From Acanthaster planci (taxonomy: Eukaryota > Echinodermata > Asteroidea > Valvatida > Acanthasteridae): 64,000 nucleotides of DNA. The notes under the pieces are model-generated. The model did no database searches, was not told where the DNA came from, and saw nothing but the letters and a program-made list of their open reading frames with translations. The DNA lies in assembly GCF_001949145.1 (NCBI RefSeq), contig NW_019091435.1, forward strand, positions 34,635 through 98,634. The letters are read 5' to 3'. Below are positions 35,951 through 48,095 of this stretch, one piece after another. The number at the start of each line of letters is the position of its first letter. The stretch's first letter is position 1. The position numbers and the translations under genes are program-made.

Positions 35951-38095
35951 GTAAGTTTGTTTGATGTAAACTACGAAGTGCTCTTTAATTTTAATAATAT
36001 GCATGGACTAGAGAAAATGCAAAGCACGAGACGGATCTGCCTCCACGACCAACTTTTTTCCTTAGGTTTCAGCACTTTCCTTTGAAAAAAAAGTTGTACA
36101 AATAATTTCACACAGCACTTTGTGCGATATCAGATAACAGTTCTTATGAAGACAAAAACGGGAACTTTTAGTCCCCTGTAATGCATCATAATTCTGGCAA
36201 GTACAGGTATGGTAAAATTGAATTCAAACAACAAACTCCTCGAAAAAGTGAATCAACTATTAGGATATTAGACTGAAGTTCTAATGATTTTTCTTCAAAT
36301 TTGAGCAGTCCTTGCGTGTTTATTTTGCTCTTAGTCAATTTATGTTTAGTTCTTGTTATGATTATTTCAGGTGTCATTTTATTTAGAATATGTACAAGCC
36401 AACATGCACTGTTCCTTTCAGAGTATTAATTTTGGAAAGAAATGATTTTATTTCTCCAAAACAAAAGTTGAGAAGGAAGCCGAGACCAACCAGGGTGACA
36501 TTAGAATGTGGTCTTTATAACAAGGGGATAAAATTTCCAATACCTGCTATATGATTGGAATTATATGGGGCCGAGGAAGAGAGGCTCAATTTGCACTAAT
36601 GTCCCCAGTAATACGGTATGGATCACCTTTTGAGGAAATCGAAGATATGTAAATTAGACCCAGCGTGCAGGATTTAACCCGCAGAAACCACTGACAGAGG
36701 CAAACTAAGGCATCGAGGGAAGGAGGTGAATTTCTCCTTCTCGACCTTATAATCAATTCAGCACGTAAGGCCTTTACATAATTACATAATTATATTTCAC
36801 CGTCGTGAAGACTCATCATGTTTATTTCACAGCTAAACCAAAGACTGGACTATATTCCAGTGTTGTCTTGAGTACACGAGTACTCGACCTGAACTCGAAT
36901 ATCGGTACTCGATACTCGACCATTGTATTCAAGAACAAAATCGAATACTTCACTTTTTAACGAAGTTCTCGAACGCTGGATTGGCACCCAAAGACTTGTT
37001 TTACTGTTTTGGCTAGTGCGTCGTGCAGGCAACGTGCACTGGTGAGCACAACAGAATAGCAAAATCAGTAGAGGGCGCTATGTTCACAGGAGACGAACTG
37101 CCAGAAAACCAGTTTGAGCATACCTCACGCGCCTTAGTTACCATGAATGATTGCGCATGCACACCACCAAAAAGCGCCCACCATAGATTGCATTGTTTCG
37201 GAGTTGACACGAAACGAGAACACGTTATTCGTGGCTTAGAATGAATTCCACAGAGGCCTACTAAATGGTTGTTGCTGTAAATTGGAGACTTCTGGTGCGT
37301 TCTTCTTCAGAACTCCCTCGTATGAGTATATTGTTATGATAGAACTCACAATCTCTGCACTTGTTCGGCAGTGCTAGCCAATTAACGGAGTTGTTAAATG
37401 CCCTTCGACGGTGTGTTATGTTTCCACCCTAGTCGTTATCAAGCCTTGTCGCACGTATCTTCAAACATTTCAGGGGAAGTGTAAGTCAATTGCAGAGTTC
37501 GGTTCCAAATAAAACTGTTCACACGTACCATCGACCCCAGGCTGGGAGTAAACGGCTGCTCAATCGTTATGTGTCATCCAGTTCACAAAGCTTTGGATAC
37601 CCGATTCACGCATTGGCCGGATAAATCTGTGTCTGACTGGGTTTTGCTGAACCTGATATTGCCGAGGCTTCTGGGTCACTCCATCATGATCACTTGTTTT
37701 CCTTAGAGTTGCTCTTTAAAATGCAAGGCAATAAACACAGTCATGCGTTATTCGTAGTACAAAGGACAAATTATCCGGTGAGGAGGCAAAACAAATGAAT
37801 TGTATACGCACAGGAGAGCAGCTGGACATTGCTGGATAGAATCTGTATTTGTTCGGTTGTTGTGTGGTTGAAGGAAGTGCTCCATTTTCTGGGAAGAGCT
37901 TGAGAAGTGTGTTTGTAATTGACATGATTCAGGCATAATTCAGGCAGGCCATGTTTTCGTACTTGCCCTTCATCAGTGCCTTAGTAAAAAAGGTACATGG
38001 ACATCTGAATTCCTCATGAAATTCCATTGAGCCGACAAGTAAATTTGGCTGACACCAACGATAAAATAAAAAATAATAACAAATATTATTTTGTT
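35951..38095 (+). other. Intron
   Basis: 36870-36980 is rich in TACTCGA words (five or so copies in 100 bp). No exon or TE protein is recognised. Confidence 0.5.
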
Positions 38096-38152
38096 AGACT
38101 GTACAACAACACTTTGACATTAGAGGGCGCAGCAAACTGCGCCATTAATCAT
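38096..38152 (+). repeat. Split direct repeat A1
   Basis: ACAACAACACTTTGACATTA, then GAGGGCGCAGCAAACTGCGCC. It matches A2 at 40855-40912. GGGCGCAG...CTGCGCC is itself a small hairpin. Confidence 0.8.
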
Positions 38153-38212
38153 CTGTTCATTGCGACGACGCTAGCGGATTGCCTTGCAATGGAGTAAGAG
38201 TTTTCAGCCAAA

Positions 38213-38370
38213 TTTTCGGATTTTCAAAACTCTATCGAACGCTTGATTCAGAGTCAAGACCGGACAATAGACTCCATCACTGATTTGAATAGGAGAATTG
38301 TCGCATTGGAGCGACGAACTGAATCTCAGGAGAGATCTATGCCGGACGTTGACGCTCGAGAACCATGTTT
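38213..38370 (+). pseudogene. Gag-like coiled-coil relic
   Basis: The open frame reads SIERLIQSQDRTIDSITDLN and then RRIVALERRTESQERS, a charged heptad-like stretch at the position where DIRS-order elements carry ORF1 (gag). It stops soon afterwards. Confidence 0.45.
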
Positions 38371-38574
38371 ACATTCAACACGTTCACCCTCAAGATGGAA
38401 GTGCACCGGCTCCTAGTCCCGAGTGGGCTATAGGCCCAAACGCATAGAGAAAAAGTACAACTGCCTGTCACCCAAAAGGAGGGCATTTCTTAGTAATGAA
38501 CTCGAAAGGTTAGATGTTACCAATGCAATTTCGTAAGTATCTGAGGTACCTTATTGTGTAAATGCAATTGATAC

Positions 38575-40082
38575 GGTTCCAAAGAAGAATGAAAAACTTC
38601 GATTTATTACGGATCTTTGCAGGGTTGATACATGTTGTATTCCACCCAAGTTTGGATATGAAGATGTTATACTTTTACCTTCTTACTGAAGGGTTCCAAC
38701 ACATTTCTGTTCATCATGACTTCCGTTAATATCTCGTCTTTAGTTGGTGTGGCAAATATTACACTTTGAATGTATTACCATAGGCCTATGACTTAAACCT
38801 TAGTCCTACTATTTCTGTAAAACGTTGAGGTCTACTATTAAGTACCTATAAGATAACAAGGTATTCGACTGATGGCCTTTATGGATGATATCCTCATATG
38901 TAGTTCAGAGGATAGACTTGAGACTGATGTTACTTTGACTCTTTCAACTTTCAACTCTTAAAAATTGTCTTTTACACCTGAAAAGGAAATAGAATACTTG
39001 GGTTTTGTTATTGACAGTTCCGGCATTAATGGAATGTCAACACTGAGGGTTCCTCAACGTAAAATAAGAAAAGTGATCACAGATGTCACCAGAGCTATAC
39101 AGAAAGGTACTGCTAAGGCATGTATTCAGGCACGCTTGGCTGGTCAGTGTATGAAGCTGAAGGCAGTGTAAAGACTGTTACGATCCAGCTTACCGTGGGA
39201 GGATCAAATTTTAGTGTGGTCTTTGGATGCAGTTACTGACTCGACGTGGTGGATAACAGCACTTGAATCATGGAACGGTTCCACAATCTTGCCAAACAAA
39301 ATCGAGGGTCAATAAACAACTGAGACATCAGCCGATTTGGCTACGGAACTCATCTTGGAGACTTCAAGGTACACGGACTCTGGACAAAACGGGCTGCATT
39401 CGAGAGCTTAAGTTACCGCGAAATGATGACAGTGTTAATTAATGGCCGTTCAGTCACTTAAGCAAGCCCTAATAGGTAAGACGATACAATTGTTGTTGGA
39501 TAGCATAACCATGGTCTGTTACCTAAATCACTTGGGTGGTGCAAGTGTAAAACTAACCAGAATTGCCCAAGCAGTTTGGGCGGAGTGCCTGCAGAGCGAG
39601 GTCGTCCTACTTTGAAGACATTTACCAGGAAAACTCAATACTCGGGCAGACGTTTTAAGCCGCCTGGCCGACAACTTCGAATGGCGCCCACACCCAAACC
39701 TATTTGGTGCACTGGACAGAATATGGGTCCCACATGTACACATGCGACAGGTTTGCATCGCTAATGACAACTCAGATGCCCGTGTACAACAGTCGTTTTC
39801 AGGACCCCACGTTATCAGGAATAGACGCGCTTGCACAACTCGATACGAGGAAATACAACTTTGTGAATCCACCATTCCGCCTTCTACTACTGGTACTCCG
39901 GGTGATCAGCCAACGAAAGGCCAAAGCCACAGTGATTGCCCCATGGTTTCCGGCCCAGCCATGACATCAGCGTCTCAGACAAAAGGCGGTGCAACCTCCA
40001 TTCCGTATCCCACAAAAACCACGAACTTGCATCGCAATAGGGATGCTACAGACAGACCCGCTTCGCAATCGCAAGTGGAAAC
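38575..40082 (+). pseudogene. DIRS-type RT-RNase H relic
   Basis: RT pieces are VPKKNEKLRFITDLCRVD (about 38578), FMDDILICSSE (about 38881, the Y/FxDD catalytic box) and FTPEKEIEYLGFVIDSSGIN (38971). VPQRKIRKVITDVTRAIQKG and ARLAGQCMKLKAV follow. RNase H pieces are LPWEDQILVW (about 39192), GLWTKRAAFESLSYREMMTV (about 39370), and then HLPGKLNTRADVLSRLADNF and DRIWVPH in further frames (39625-39740). The C-terminal stretch RFASLMTTQMPVYNSRFQDP and NFVNPPFRLL is typical of this order. Frames change repeatedly and stops intervene. Confidence 0.82.
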
Positions 40083-40143
40083 TTTACGCTTGGAGGATAT
40101 CTGAAGAATAAGATCGAGTGATGAACAGTAGAGTAAGCGAGCT

Positions 40144-40763
40144 ATGGTCCAATTCCAATCAACTTTATATAGTTATAATAGGGAAGTGTCTAAATTGTCA
40201 AACTTTTGTTGTCAACAAACATGGCATTTCCACCAATGTATACAAAATGTTCTTGCAGACTTCTTGTGCTTCATAGCGGACTCCTCGGACAAAGCTCGTT
40301 CACAATCAAAAACTGCTCAGGCTGCACTCACTTTCATGTAGGCCTATGACATGTTCATTTTAATGTTGATGGTTCGGTTTCTTTAACTTTACATGTTGTA
40401 GTCAACCAGATCAGGCTTTGAAAGACTGCTCTCATTGATAGAACTGGTTTAATTATTCGTCCTATGCAGAGCAGCCCAGTATTTCTCACTCAGCTTAAAC
40501 CTTACAAAGCCATTTCAGCCATCACAGTTGCTCAAATACTAGAGGAGGCAATAGTTTTGGCAGGTCTCTCACGAAGCGTTTATTCTGCCAAGTCCGTCCG
40601 TCCCACAGGTGCTACCAGTGCTATGCGTACTTATAGACCTGATACGGTATTGAAAGTGGGTCGTTGGAAAACCCAGTCTATGATCATTATGTTCACAGTA
40701 AGATCCCACAGAGTTTTCTGCAGATATTCTGAAGTAGTGCATAGTACACATGTTGGATTCTAA
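40144..40763 (+). pseudogene. Tyrosine recombinase relic of the Ngaro/DIRS element
   Basis: The C-terminal part in 40464-40763 reads KPYKAISAITVAQILEEAIV, then SAKSVRPTGATSAMRT and DTVLKVGRWKT. This corresponds to the H-x-x-R-like and G-H/R-W boxes of DIRS-order tyrosine recombinases. The N-terminal part (40144-40340) is in another frame and weakly conserved. Stop codons lie between them. Confidence 0.7.
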
Positions 40764-40778
40764 TACATCTCATTACGT

Positions 40779-40854
40779 GGCACTGTTTTAAATAATATTC
40801 AGTTTGTAACAATAAAAAAATGTCTTGTGTTATATTTGACGTAGGTTTTTGCAA
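40779..40854 (+). repeat. Split direct repeat B1
   Basis: GGCACTGTTTTAAATAATAT, then TCAGTTTGTAACAAT. It matches B2 at 41004. Confidence 0.8.
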
Positions 40855-40912
40855 ACTGTATAGACAACAACACTTCCGCACTAGAGGGCGCAATAAACTG
40901 CGCCCTTAATCC
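40855..40912 (+). repeat. Split direct repeat A2
   Basis: ACAACAACACTTCCGCACTA, then GAGGGCGCAATAAACTGCGCC. Second copy of A1. Confidence 0.8.
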
Positions 40913-41003
40913 TTTCTTTTAAGTACACACATTATCTAAGTTGGTGTATCTCCGTCTATAACCCCTGTGATTGTGTACCCATAGTGTCGTCTGGGCAGAG
41001 TAT

Positions 41004-41076
41004 GGCACTGTGTTAAATAATATTCAGTTTGTAACAATATTATTCTGTGTCTTGCGTTGTATCTGACATGGGTTTC
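41004..41076 (+). repeat. Split direct repeat B2
   Basis: GGCACTGTGTTAAATAATAT, then TCAGTTTGTAACAAT. Second copy of B1 and the probable right end of the element. Confidence 0.8.
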
Positions 41077-41189
41077 TGTAAAGCGCCATCTATCCAGTAA
41101 GCTATTCTGAGGCGCGGTATTACCATTATACCTGCACATTGGACTCGCATCATTAGAATATTCCTGAAACCATCTCAGCTCCCTTAGGG

Positions 41190-41345
41190 GTATACTTGCC
41201 CAATGCTGCAACGGCTAAGCATAACCGTATCTGCCAACACAGGTACCCATTTACTCCTGGGTGGGGAGATAAGTAAAGTGACTTGCCCAAGATCACAATA
41301 TGTCTGCCACCAGCTGGACAGGAACAGTATTGTCTCACTTTAAAA
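41190..41345 (-). mobile_element. SINE body fragment lacking tRNA head
   Basis: Plus-strand text AGGTACCCATTTACTCCTGG, AGTAAAGTGACTTGCCCAAG and GCCACCAGCTGGA parallels the body of the SINE at 11850-12190. The part carrying the A and B boxes is missing, so it is 5'-truncated in SINE orientation. Confidence 0.6.
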
Positions 41346-41982
41346 AATTACTGTGAAAACTGACACTCCCCTTAGCTAGTTAAACAGCCTTGGGGCATTC
41401 AATGTTTAGGGTTTGTATTACACAGTGAAGACCCGTACACTCCCCCGTGTTCACTAGCCACTTGTTCCATGGGGTCCTGACGCGTTGTTGCCGATTGGAA
41501 ACTGTCGGCGTAGAGCTGATGTAAGGTGTCATTCTGAGATGTTCACGTGAAGTGGCATTGGGCGTTGTCCTAGTATAACCTAATTTTGCTGGAATAACGG
41601 CTTTCATGACCGTGGGAAGGTGTTCCATTTTGAAACGTTAAAGGTACACAGGTTGCCGTTGGCGAATCTGCATGTTTGGTTGTATTGTACTGTGGTTGTT
41701 TGCTAATTATTCACATCAACCACAATGTGTAATTTGTTCTTGTTGCCTTTTGAAGCTTTTCCCAATTTCCCGCTTTATCTGGTTCCTGATCATTTTTGTT
41801 GGTCATCTTTTACGCTTGGGAAATTTTCTGACACTCGGGCAGTTTGTGATCCAGGGACGCCCTTGATCCTAAGTTGAGAAGTGACATGGATATTTGTAGG
41901 GATCTGAAGTAATAATTTGTCCTCACTTGTAAGTATATGCTTCTTAAAATGTACTTTGCATTTTGCCTTTTTTATTTGGCAG
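41346..41982 (+). other. Intron
   Basis: 41870-41982 resembles the sequence upstream of LRR exon 49109 (GGGATCTGAAGTAATAA/GGGATCTGAAGTGATAA, then TTTGC...TTTATTTGGCAG). Confidence 0.6.
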
Positions 41983-42054
41983 CAACATCAGTGACTCCCG
42001 CATCTATTCCGTAGAGTCTAGAGCCTTCAAAGGACTCAGCAGTCTCCAATGGCT
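41983..42054 (+). CDS. LRR exon 4 (72 nt)
   Basis: Acceptor TTTTTATTTGGCAG, donor GTAAGT, 72 nt, phase 2-2. It reads NISDSRIYSVESRAFKGLSS plus LQWL. It is a strong LRR match and closest to exons 2 and 3, including near-identical splice flanks with exon 2. Confidence 0.94.
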
Positions 42055-43340
42055 GTAAGTTTACCGTGACGCGTGATTTGTTGTCATAGATAACATTGCA
42101 TGCTCTATATATATTTCCAAACTCTATTTAATTTACGCAAAGTATACAAAATGCCGACCTAACTGCTAGTTTCACCGGGCATGCACCACAACGCTACATC
42201 TTCAACCATGCAGCCTTGCTAAACTCCCCAACAAAAAAGTGAAATAAGTTGCTGAATAAGTCAAAATAAACTAGTCGTGACTCACAACGCCAATGGCATC
42301 GGGTATACTCGCAACATGAAAGACCAGCGCAAGCGGCAACCCACGTTATGAAACAAAGACTCTTGCTAGTGGCTATTCCGGTAGGGCCTTTAGTAGTGCG
42401 TCCGAGATTCCAAGCCTGCCGTGAATAGGAACAAAAATAAATAAAATTTTTAATGAGGAACGCAATCAATATTTACGGATGGCGAAGCATTGTGAAAGAG
42501 GATTTTAACAAATGGAACTGCAGTACTATCCTAGTAATCTCCTCGCTGATTTTTACCAGACTAGAGTTCGCTGCTTTAAGATAGATGAAAGACACTGAAC
42601 AACTTGCACAATTTTACTAGTTTACACTCTTGTAGCTAAAACTAAACACATTTAGAACTTTTTTCGTAACCATTTTTATCTTTCTCTTTACTTTCAAAGT
42701 ATAAGGAAACCTATTCATTATTAAAAAAAATCTATTTCGGTAGGTGGGAATCCCCATGTTATCCACGGCAGGTTGCTTTGTGCAGCAACTGTGTCAGATT
42801 TAAAGGAAGACATTTATGGTCCATAGCGCCCACATGCCCGGTGGTCTAAAGAGGCTGTATATCTATGACTAAGTAGGAGTATTATCTTTGAGTGGCATCT
42901 AGTTGGGGGGGGGAACAAATCCCGTTACCATTATTACAATTTTTCACATTGGCTCATTGAACGATTTCCCTTCACCTTTTCTAACGACTTACAGACGTAT
43001 TTAGGTAGTTAGTTAAACAACAGCCACGGAGTGTTGCCTCTGAACTTTGGACGAGTGCGTTGATTTTAATTGATTGAATTATGGTGGCCTGATGAAAACC
43101 ATCAAATATTATATGATGGCCACTGTATTCTGAGTTTCACCTTGAAAATTTATTGACATATTTACAACGAAGTGACAATTTTAATTTCTTTCAAATAAAT
43201 TTAACTAAATTCTTTACTTGGGTCTTTCATTGGTTACACTTTGTTGAAAATGCAAGATTGCAAATTAACCAAAGTGCTACATAGAAAAAAGGTGTACAAA
43301 GCGAATAGGCTCTCGGTCAGAGAAACTTGAAAAAGCAGAA
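42055..43340 (+). other. Intron
   Basis: No exon recognised. Minus-strand text at 42200-42440 has a repeat-like look but no recognised protein. Confidence 0.5.
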
Positions 43341-44760
43341 GAAACGAGAACTCTTATGTCTGTTCGAGGCTTTATGAGGCTTTTCCGCATTTGAATGATT
43401 CCGAGGAAAAAATGCCGTAGAATGGATCTTTGATGTCACGTAACTTGTCACCTGATGAGGGTATCACTACATGAGGTCCATTTTCGTCTGCAACACTTTC
43501 CTCTCTATGTATCTGCAAAGTTTCAACCCAATTGGACATGTACTTCAGGGGATAAAGGCATTCGAACTTTGAACCTTAAATGCCATGTCACGTGACACCT
43601 GTGATGTCATGATGGCGATTCCGTTCTTGGACACTATCTTGCTGGTGGATCAAGAGTGTGGACCTAATATTCATTCAGATCGATAAAAGTCCTAACGTGT
43701 TACTGTTGAAAACGTGTATTAAATATATTGAGAGGTTGAATATTTAAAATTCCATAATAAATCAGGTGATGACGTCATCATTACATCATGTTTTATGAGA
43801 AACCTTTGCTATATTTTCAATGACTTTTTTATTGCCTAAGATACTCAGGAGTAAAACTGTGTTTAAAGTTTACGTCCTTTTTGATAGACAAAGTAAAACT
43901 GGAAGTTTCTCACAGAAAAAACTGGCTTTTACGCATTTTCTTGTTTTTAGAAGAAAGAATTTGTTCATTTTAATATACAAAAAACATTTCGATTTCATAC
44001 TCCTTGCTCAAAGATATACCAAAGAGTTAGAAGGAATACAGAAATTTCATGTCTTGTGACCCGGATAAAGTTTCATTGCCGATTGTTTCCTTGCACCCTG
44101 TTGGACGTATGGATTAAATATGCACCTGATATGAGGCGATTCAGAGGGATAAGTACTTGATTCTGTTACTAAAAAAAGGCACAAAATCTATTCAGAAAAA
44201 CTGCACCTTTAAATTCGTGTTACGTGATTTGCATTTGAACGAAAAGATTTTTATCAAATATTTCTTGATATCTTGACTCTTGGGCATACTTGTAATCCGA
44301 CAACTTTCCTCTTATTTCTCTTTAATTCTCAGCTGTGAATTATAAGCCACTTTTGGTTTCGACCAGAAGTAAAGGTCAAGTGACTTACAGACTCGAGATG
44401 AAATGAAACACTCAATTTTACTACCACTTTACCGTAAACACCAAGTTGCAGGAAGCCACACTTGACTTTATAAGGATTTTTAAAAATTCAAATTCAACCG
44501 TCTTCAATTGATTGCAGTGTGATACCTAAGGACGTCGTTATGACATCATCATTTGTAGACTAGATATTCCTTAGGGTCCTTCTTTCGTGTGGGTGTAAGA
44601 TCCAGGATGGCGAATTGACCACAGGGCCTCTTGAAAACTGTGTACAGAGTCAATAAAAGAAAATGAAATATTCAAAATTTTACCAAAAATTTAACAAAAA
44701 TTACAAGATGACGTTATCCTGACGTCCGCAATTAAACAGTGCTCTTTTGTCTTCCTGTGA
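43341..44760. repeat. Dispersed repeat related to 60727-61320 and 22200-22640
   Basis: ATGTCACGTGAC-type words, GTTACGTGATTTGCATTT followed by ATCAAATATTTCTTGATATC (44218-44275), and TGACGTCATCA words also occur at 60940-61000 and 22310-22500. Diverged and non-coding. Confidence 0.45.
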
Positions 44761-44942
44761 TTTAAAACAGAAGTTATAATGGGCGGGAATAAACAAGTGT
44801 GGTTAAGTCCGCTGTTCAAAATTTAAGACACACACAGTACATGCGTAGCCCTATCGGATATGCGCTTCAGAGGATGCAGTGTTTTTACCAGCACGCAACA
44901 GGCCCGAATCGAATTCCAGTCTGTGGACCTCTGCCTATGGAG

Positions 44943-45603
44943 GACGAAAAGTGGTCATCTGCTTTTTACCTGTCAAACAAGCAGGAAAGTGGATTGAACG
45001 TTTTGACAACAACCGCGAATTCAACTTTTCAGCTTTTGTGATACCGGAGAAGCAGATTTTACATAGGTGGCCGAAAAGTGGCCATCTGCTATTCAGTCCT
45101 CAATGGGCCGTGAATGGGGTCATGAACCTGTAGGTTACGACCACTTTTGTTCTGGGGGAGTGAAGACGTACCGGTAGACACCAATTAGTCTCCATTCAGG
45201 GGACCAATCCCATATGGCAGTATCAGTCGTCCCTGTGAGGCCTAGGAAACAGCATCTCAAAGAAAATACCAGAGCAGTTTTACTGCCATCATCCAATAGA
45301 CACACAAGCTTGTTTGGGCCATGGAAAATATGTAAATCCTTCATTGCAAAAGATGGGCTGGACTGTAATTATTAGTTTATACGTGTTCAATCCCCTAGAA
45401 AGGAAATGGTCATAACCTGAGGTTCACGAGCCTGTTTACGGCCCATTGAGGGCAGAAAAGCAGATGGCCACTTTTCGGCTGCCTACATAAAATCTGCTTA
45501 TGCGGTATCAGGCAGAAAAATTGAATTTACAGTTGTTGTCAAAACATCCGATCCTCATTTCTGCCTATTCGAAAGGAGAAAAGCAGATGGCCACTTTTCG
45601 GCC
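44943..45603. mobile_element. Fold-back element with ~210-bp inverted arms
   Basis: The left arm 44943-45158 and right arm 45392-45603 are reverse complements with moderate divergence. Paired landmarks include GGCCGAAAAGTGGCCATCTG with its complement, TTTTGACAACAAC (45001) with GTTGTTGTCAAAA (about 45534), and CTCAATGGGCC (45100) with GGCCCATTGAG (about 45439). The spacer is about 233 bp. Transcripts through it would form a long hairpin. It has no ORF and no transposase. Confidence 0.8.
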
Positions 45604-46560
45604 GCCAGCGAACGAAAAAAAAAGTTTAAAAAAGTAAATCTGCTTTCTCGAAGCAGAAAAGCAGAAAAAAAGAAAAAAACGGAGAACCAAACAATGTTCG
45701 TTCTGCTTTTTTAGGTGGTAGAAAAGTAGAAGAAATTGCATGTTACAAAAATATAAAATCTGCTTTTCCACTATTCTGATAGCAGACAAGCTGTCCTTCT
45801 TGCTATAGCGCTACAGCAGTTAGACCGTACGCTGATTCCACTCACCCACAGGCTTTCCCTGCCACGCGGTTGGAATGATGCTAGGCCCCGAAACAGTGTG
45901 GCTCCATTATTAGCTTTATGTGTACAATGCCTATGGCTCTTACCCCTACGGGTTGAGTTGTAGGCATTTTAAGCAGAAGGCCTGTTTTGTTTTGTTTTTT
46001 TTTCATTAGCTGCGCGCAGCGTGTATGAACAATGCAACGAGCCAAACACTTTAGACAATGGATGCAGACTTTAGCTTTCCATGGGCAACTTCAGACCGTA
46101 CCTGTTTTGACTGATTCTGTTTAGTGACTTTTAATGAATCAAAGATCTTTTCATAATTTTTTGCACAACGGTTGCAGCCATTAAGGTCATCGCATCTATC
46201 TATTACTTTTCAAGCGAATACGGCAAAGTTCTCCACAGACATCTTTTCAAAATACATTTTTGAATTTTTTCAACCTGTTGCCAGAGGGTGTTTGAGTGTT
46301 GCAGACGTCACGGTACATGTTTTGAGGAACACCATTTTTCAGAGACTAAGGTTGCGTTTGAATCACTTGTCTACGGCCGAAATTTCACACACCCCTATGA
46401 GAACTGACCGCGGCCGCTACCATAGACTTGTGTGTAACTTCCAGCCATAGCCAAGTGATTAGGACACATTCTAACACTGTTAATAGTAGGCTCAATTCTA
46501 TTTTCGATTTTAAATGATAAAACACTTCCGGTTTGGGCCAGTTTAGACCGAAAGTAAGGG
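45604..46560 (+). other. Intron with AG-rich tail of fold-back element
   Basis: 45640-45790 repeats the word GCAGAAAAGCAGA and its complement (TCTGCTTTT), probably degraded fold-back sequence. No gene beyond that. Confidence 0.5.
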
Positions 46561-47480
46561 TCAAGCGATCTTACTTACATAAAAGGAGAAGTGATTAAGA
46601 CCAAAGATTACCCGATCACTTGGTGCAAAATGGAAGTTGCGGGAGGTCGCGGTTGACTTTATGTGGCATTCATCTTCAGATGGTAGTCCAACTACGTGCC
46701 AGGTTTGAAGGGCGTCGGCAACAAGGAAGAGGCAAAAGTCGTGTGTAGAACGACCCCATGTTATGTCTATGGAGGAAAAGTGGTAAAAAAGAAATAGAAA
46801 GAAAAGAAACGGGACGAGATGTACAGAATCGGACCAAATTGCTTGTTTTTGCAAAAATTTAGAGGTAAAGTTGTGTTCAAGGATTTTTGAAAATGAACTT
46901 AAAAACGAAATTGGTCTGTGATCATTTATGATACAGGGATCCCCAATACTGACAAAGTAATTATTAAACCTTCTACAATAAGAGCCTGATGTTTTATACA
47001 CTGGTTGTTAACATTATGTTTCAAGGTTTGAAAAACTGTAGTTTTTCCTTTCAAAACAGGGTTAATGATTTCAAGGTATTTATGGTGTTGCCCTTTTCTT
47101 TTTGAAGTTGATCAGTAAAGTACTTTTGTTTAGCAGATTTCAATATGATTTGTAAGTAAAGGTGTGTAAAGGATGTAACTTTCACTATTTAACTGGTTTG
47201 AAGAACGAAGAAATTTGTGATAATTTTCCATTCTTATAATCAATAGATTCCAATGAGGCAGGGGTAATCCATTTAGCCCGAGTTTGGGACTTTCTATTGG
47301 AGTGGTTAGTCGGAGTAAGAGGGGTGTTTTTATCATACAATTTAGATACTCATAAAATTAAATTGGAATTAACAGTGGTTGAACTGTTCGGCTTTAGCCA
47401 AACAACAAAAAAACCAAAATCAATTATCATCTCCTGGCGCAAATCTATCCTTGCAAACAACATCGATTATTTCCAATAAA
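46561..47480 (-). pseudogene. LINE reverse-transcriptase relic
   Basis: Minus-strand frames give NRKSQTRAKWITPASLESID in 47300-47200, an endonuclease-RT linker style. RRFNNYFVSIGDP and NDHRPISFLSSFSKILEHNF follow in 47001-46840. FNNYF and RPISxLSSFSKILE are signature blocks of LINE RTs of the CR1/jockey style. The text after about 46830 is unrelated to RT, so the element is truncated. It lies antisense in an intron. Confidence 0.65.
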
Positions 47481-48023
47481 TTGTGCTTCTCTAAGACATC
47501 AACAGAAGAGGAAATAACACCTTAGATGATGTTAAAGACTGCACATGTATGCGTACATCAACTTTGCCCGTCAAATTTCTAAATAGGTTTTGAAAATTCA
47601 ATTTTGCCCATCGAATCAGAGATAACTTTTGAATTTGAAACATATTCAAGGTTGGTATACCACAGTTAGTATCATCGCAGATAATGGAAAATCCCTATCA
47701 TTTGGCTCTAGGTGAGAAAAACGATGTCAACACGTACCTGACATCGAGTACCAATGTAATACGTAGTTCAATCACGACACGTTATTGTATTTAGCACATT
47801 AAAGTACCAGTTCCAACTTCAACAAAACTTCTAAGCCCATACTGAGGGTCTTTTTGTGTCTTAAGGACGTTTGTTTAAGCACGGAGCTATCCATGGTTTA
47901 AGTAGGCGATACCACCAGCCATCAGTGACATTAAGCAGTATTCTTGCAGTGGTTCTACTGTTTCACTTTAAAGTACATAAACATACTGCAGCTCATTGTG
48001 TAAACCCTTCCTCTATTTTACAG
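47481..48023 (+). other. Intron
   Basis: Nothing recognised. Confidence 0.5.
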
Positions 48024-48095
48024 TACGATTGTGAACGTTAGCTTCCATTCTATTGCGTCAAATGCTTTCAGTGGACTCACCAATTTGGAAGATCT
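48024..48095 (+). CDS. LRR exon 5 (72 nt)
   Basis: Acceptor CCTCTATTTTACAG, donor GTAAGT, 72 nt, phase 2-2. It reads TIVNVSFHSIASNAFSGLTN plus LEDL, a standard 24-residue LRR. Confidence 0.92.

Larger units (their letters stand above)
38096..41076 (+). mobile_element. Degenerate Ngaro/DIRS-type YR retrotransposon
   Basis: Gag-like, reverse transcriptase, RNase H and tyrosine recombinase relics follow in order on the plus strand. They are flanked by split direct repeats: A1 (38096-38152), then coding, then B1 (40779-40854), A2 (40855-40912) and B2 (41004-41076). The A1-ORFs-B1A2-B2 layout is the hallmark of Ngaro/PAT-type elements of the DIRS order. It replicates through RNA and integrates by tyrosine recombinase. 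Many stops and frameshifts show it is dead. It lies in the intron between LRR exons 3 and 4, same strand as the host gene. Confidence 0.82.

Noticed and set aside
36870-36980. TACTCGA-rich stretch as a regulatory array
   Set aside because: Reads as a degenerate simple or dispersed repeat; no independent support.
42194-42469. 91-codon minus-strand frame
   Set aside because: Repeat-like surroundings but no recognisable protein; not supported as a gene.
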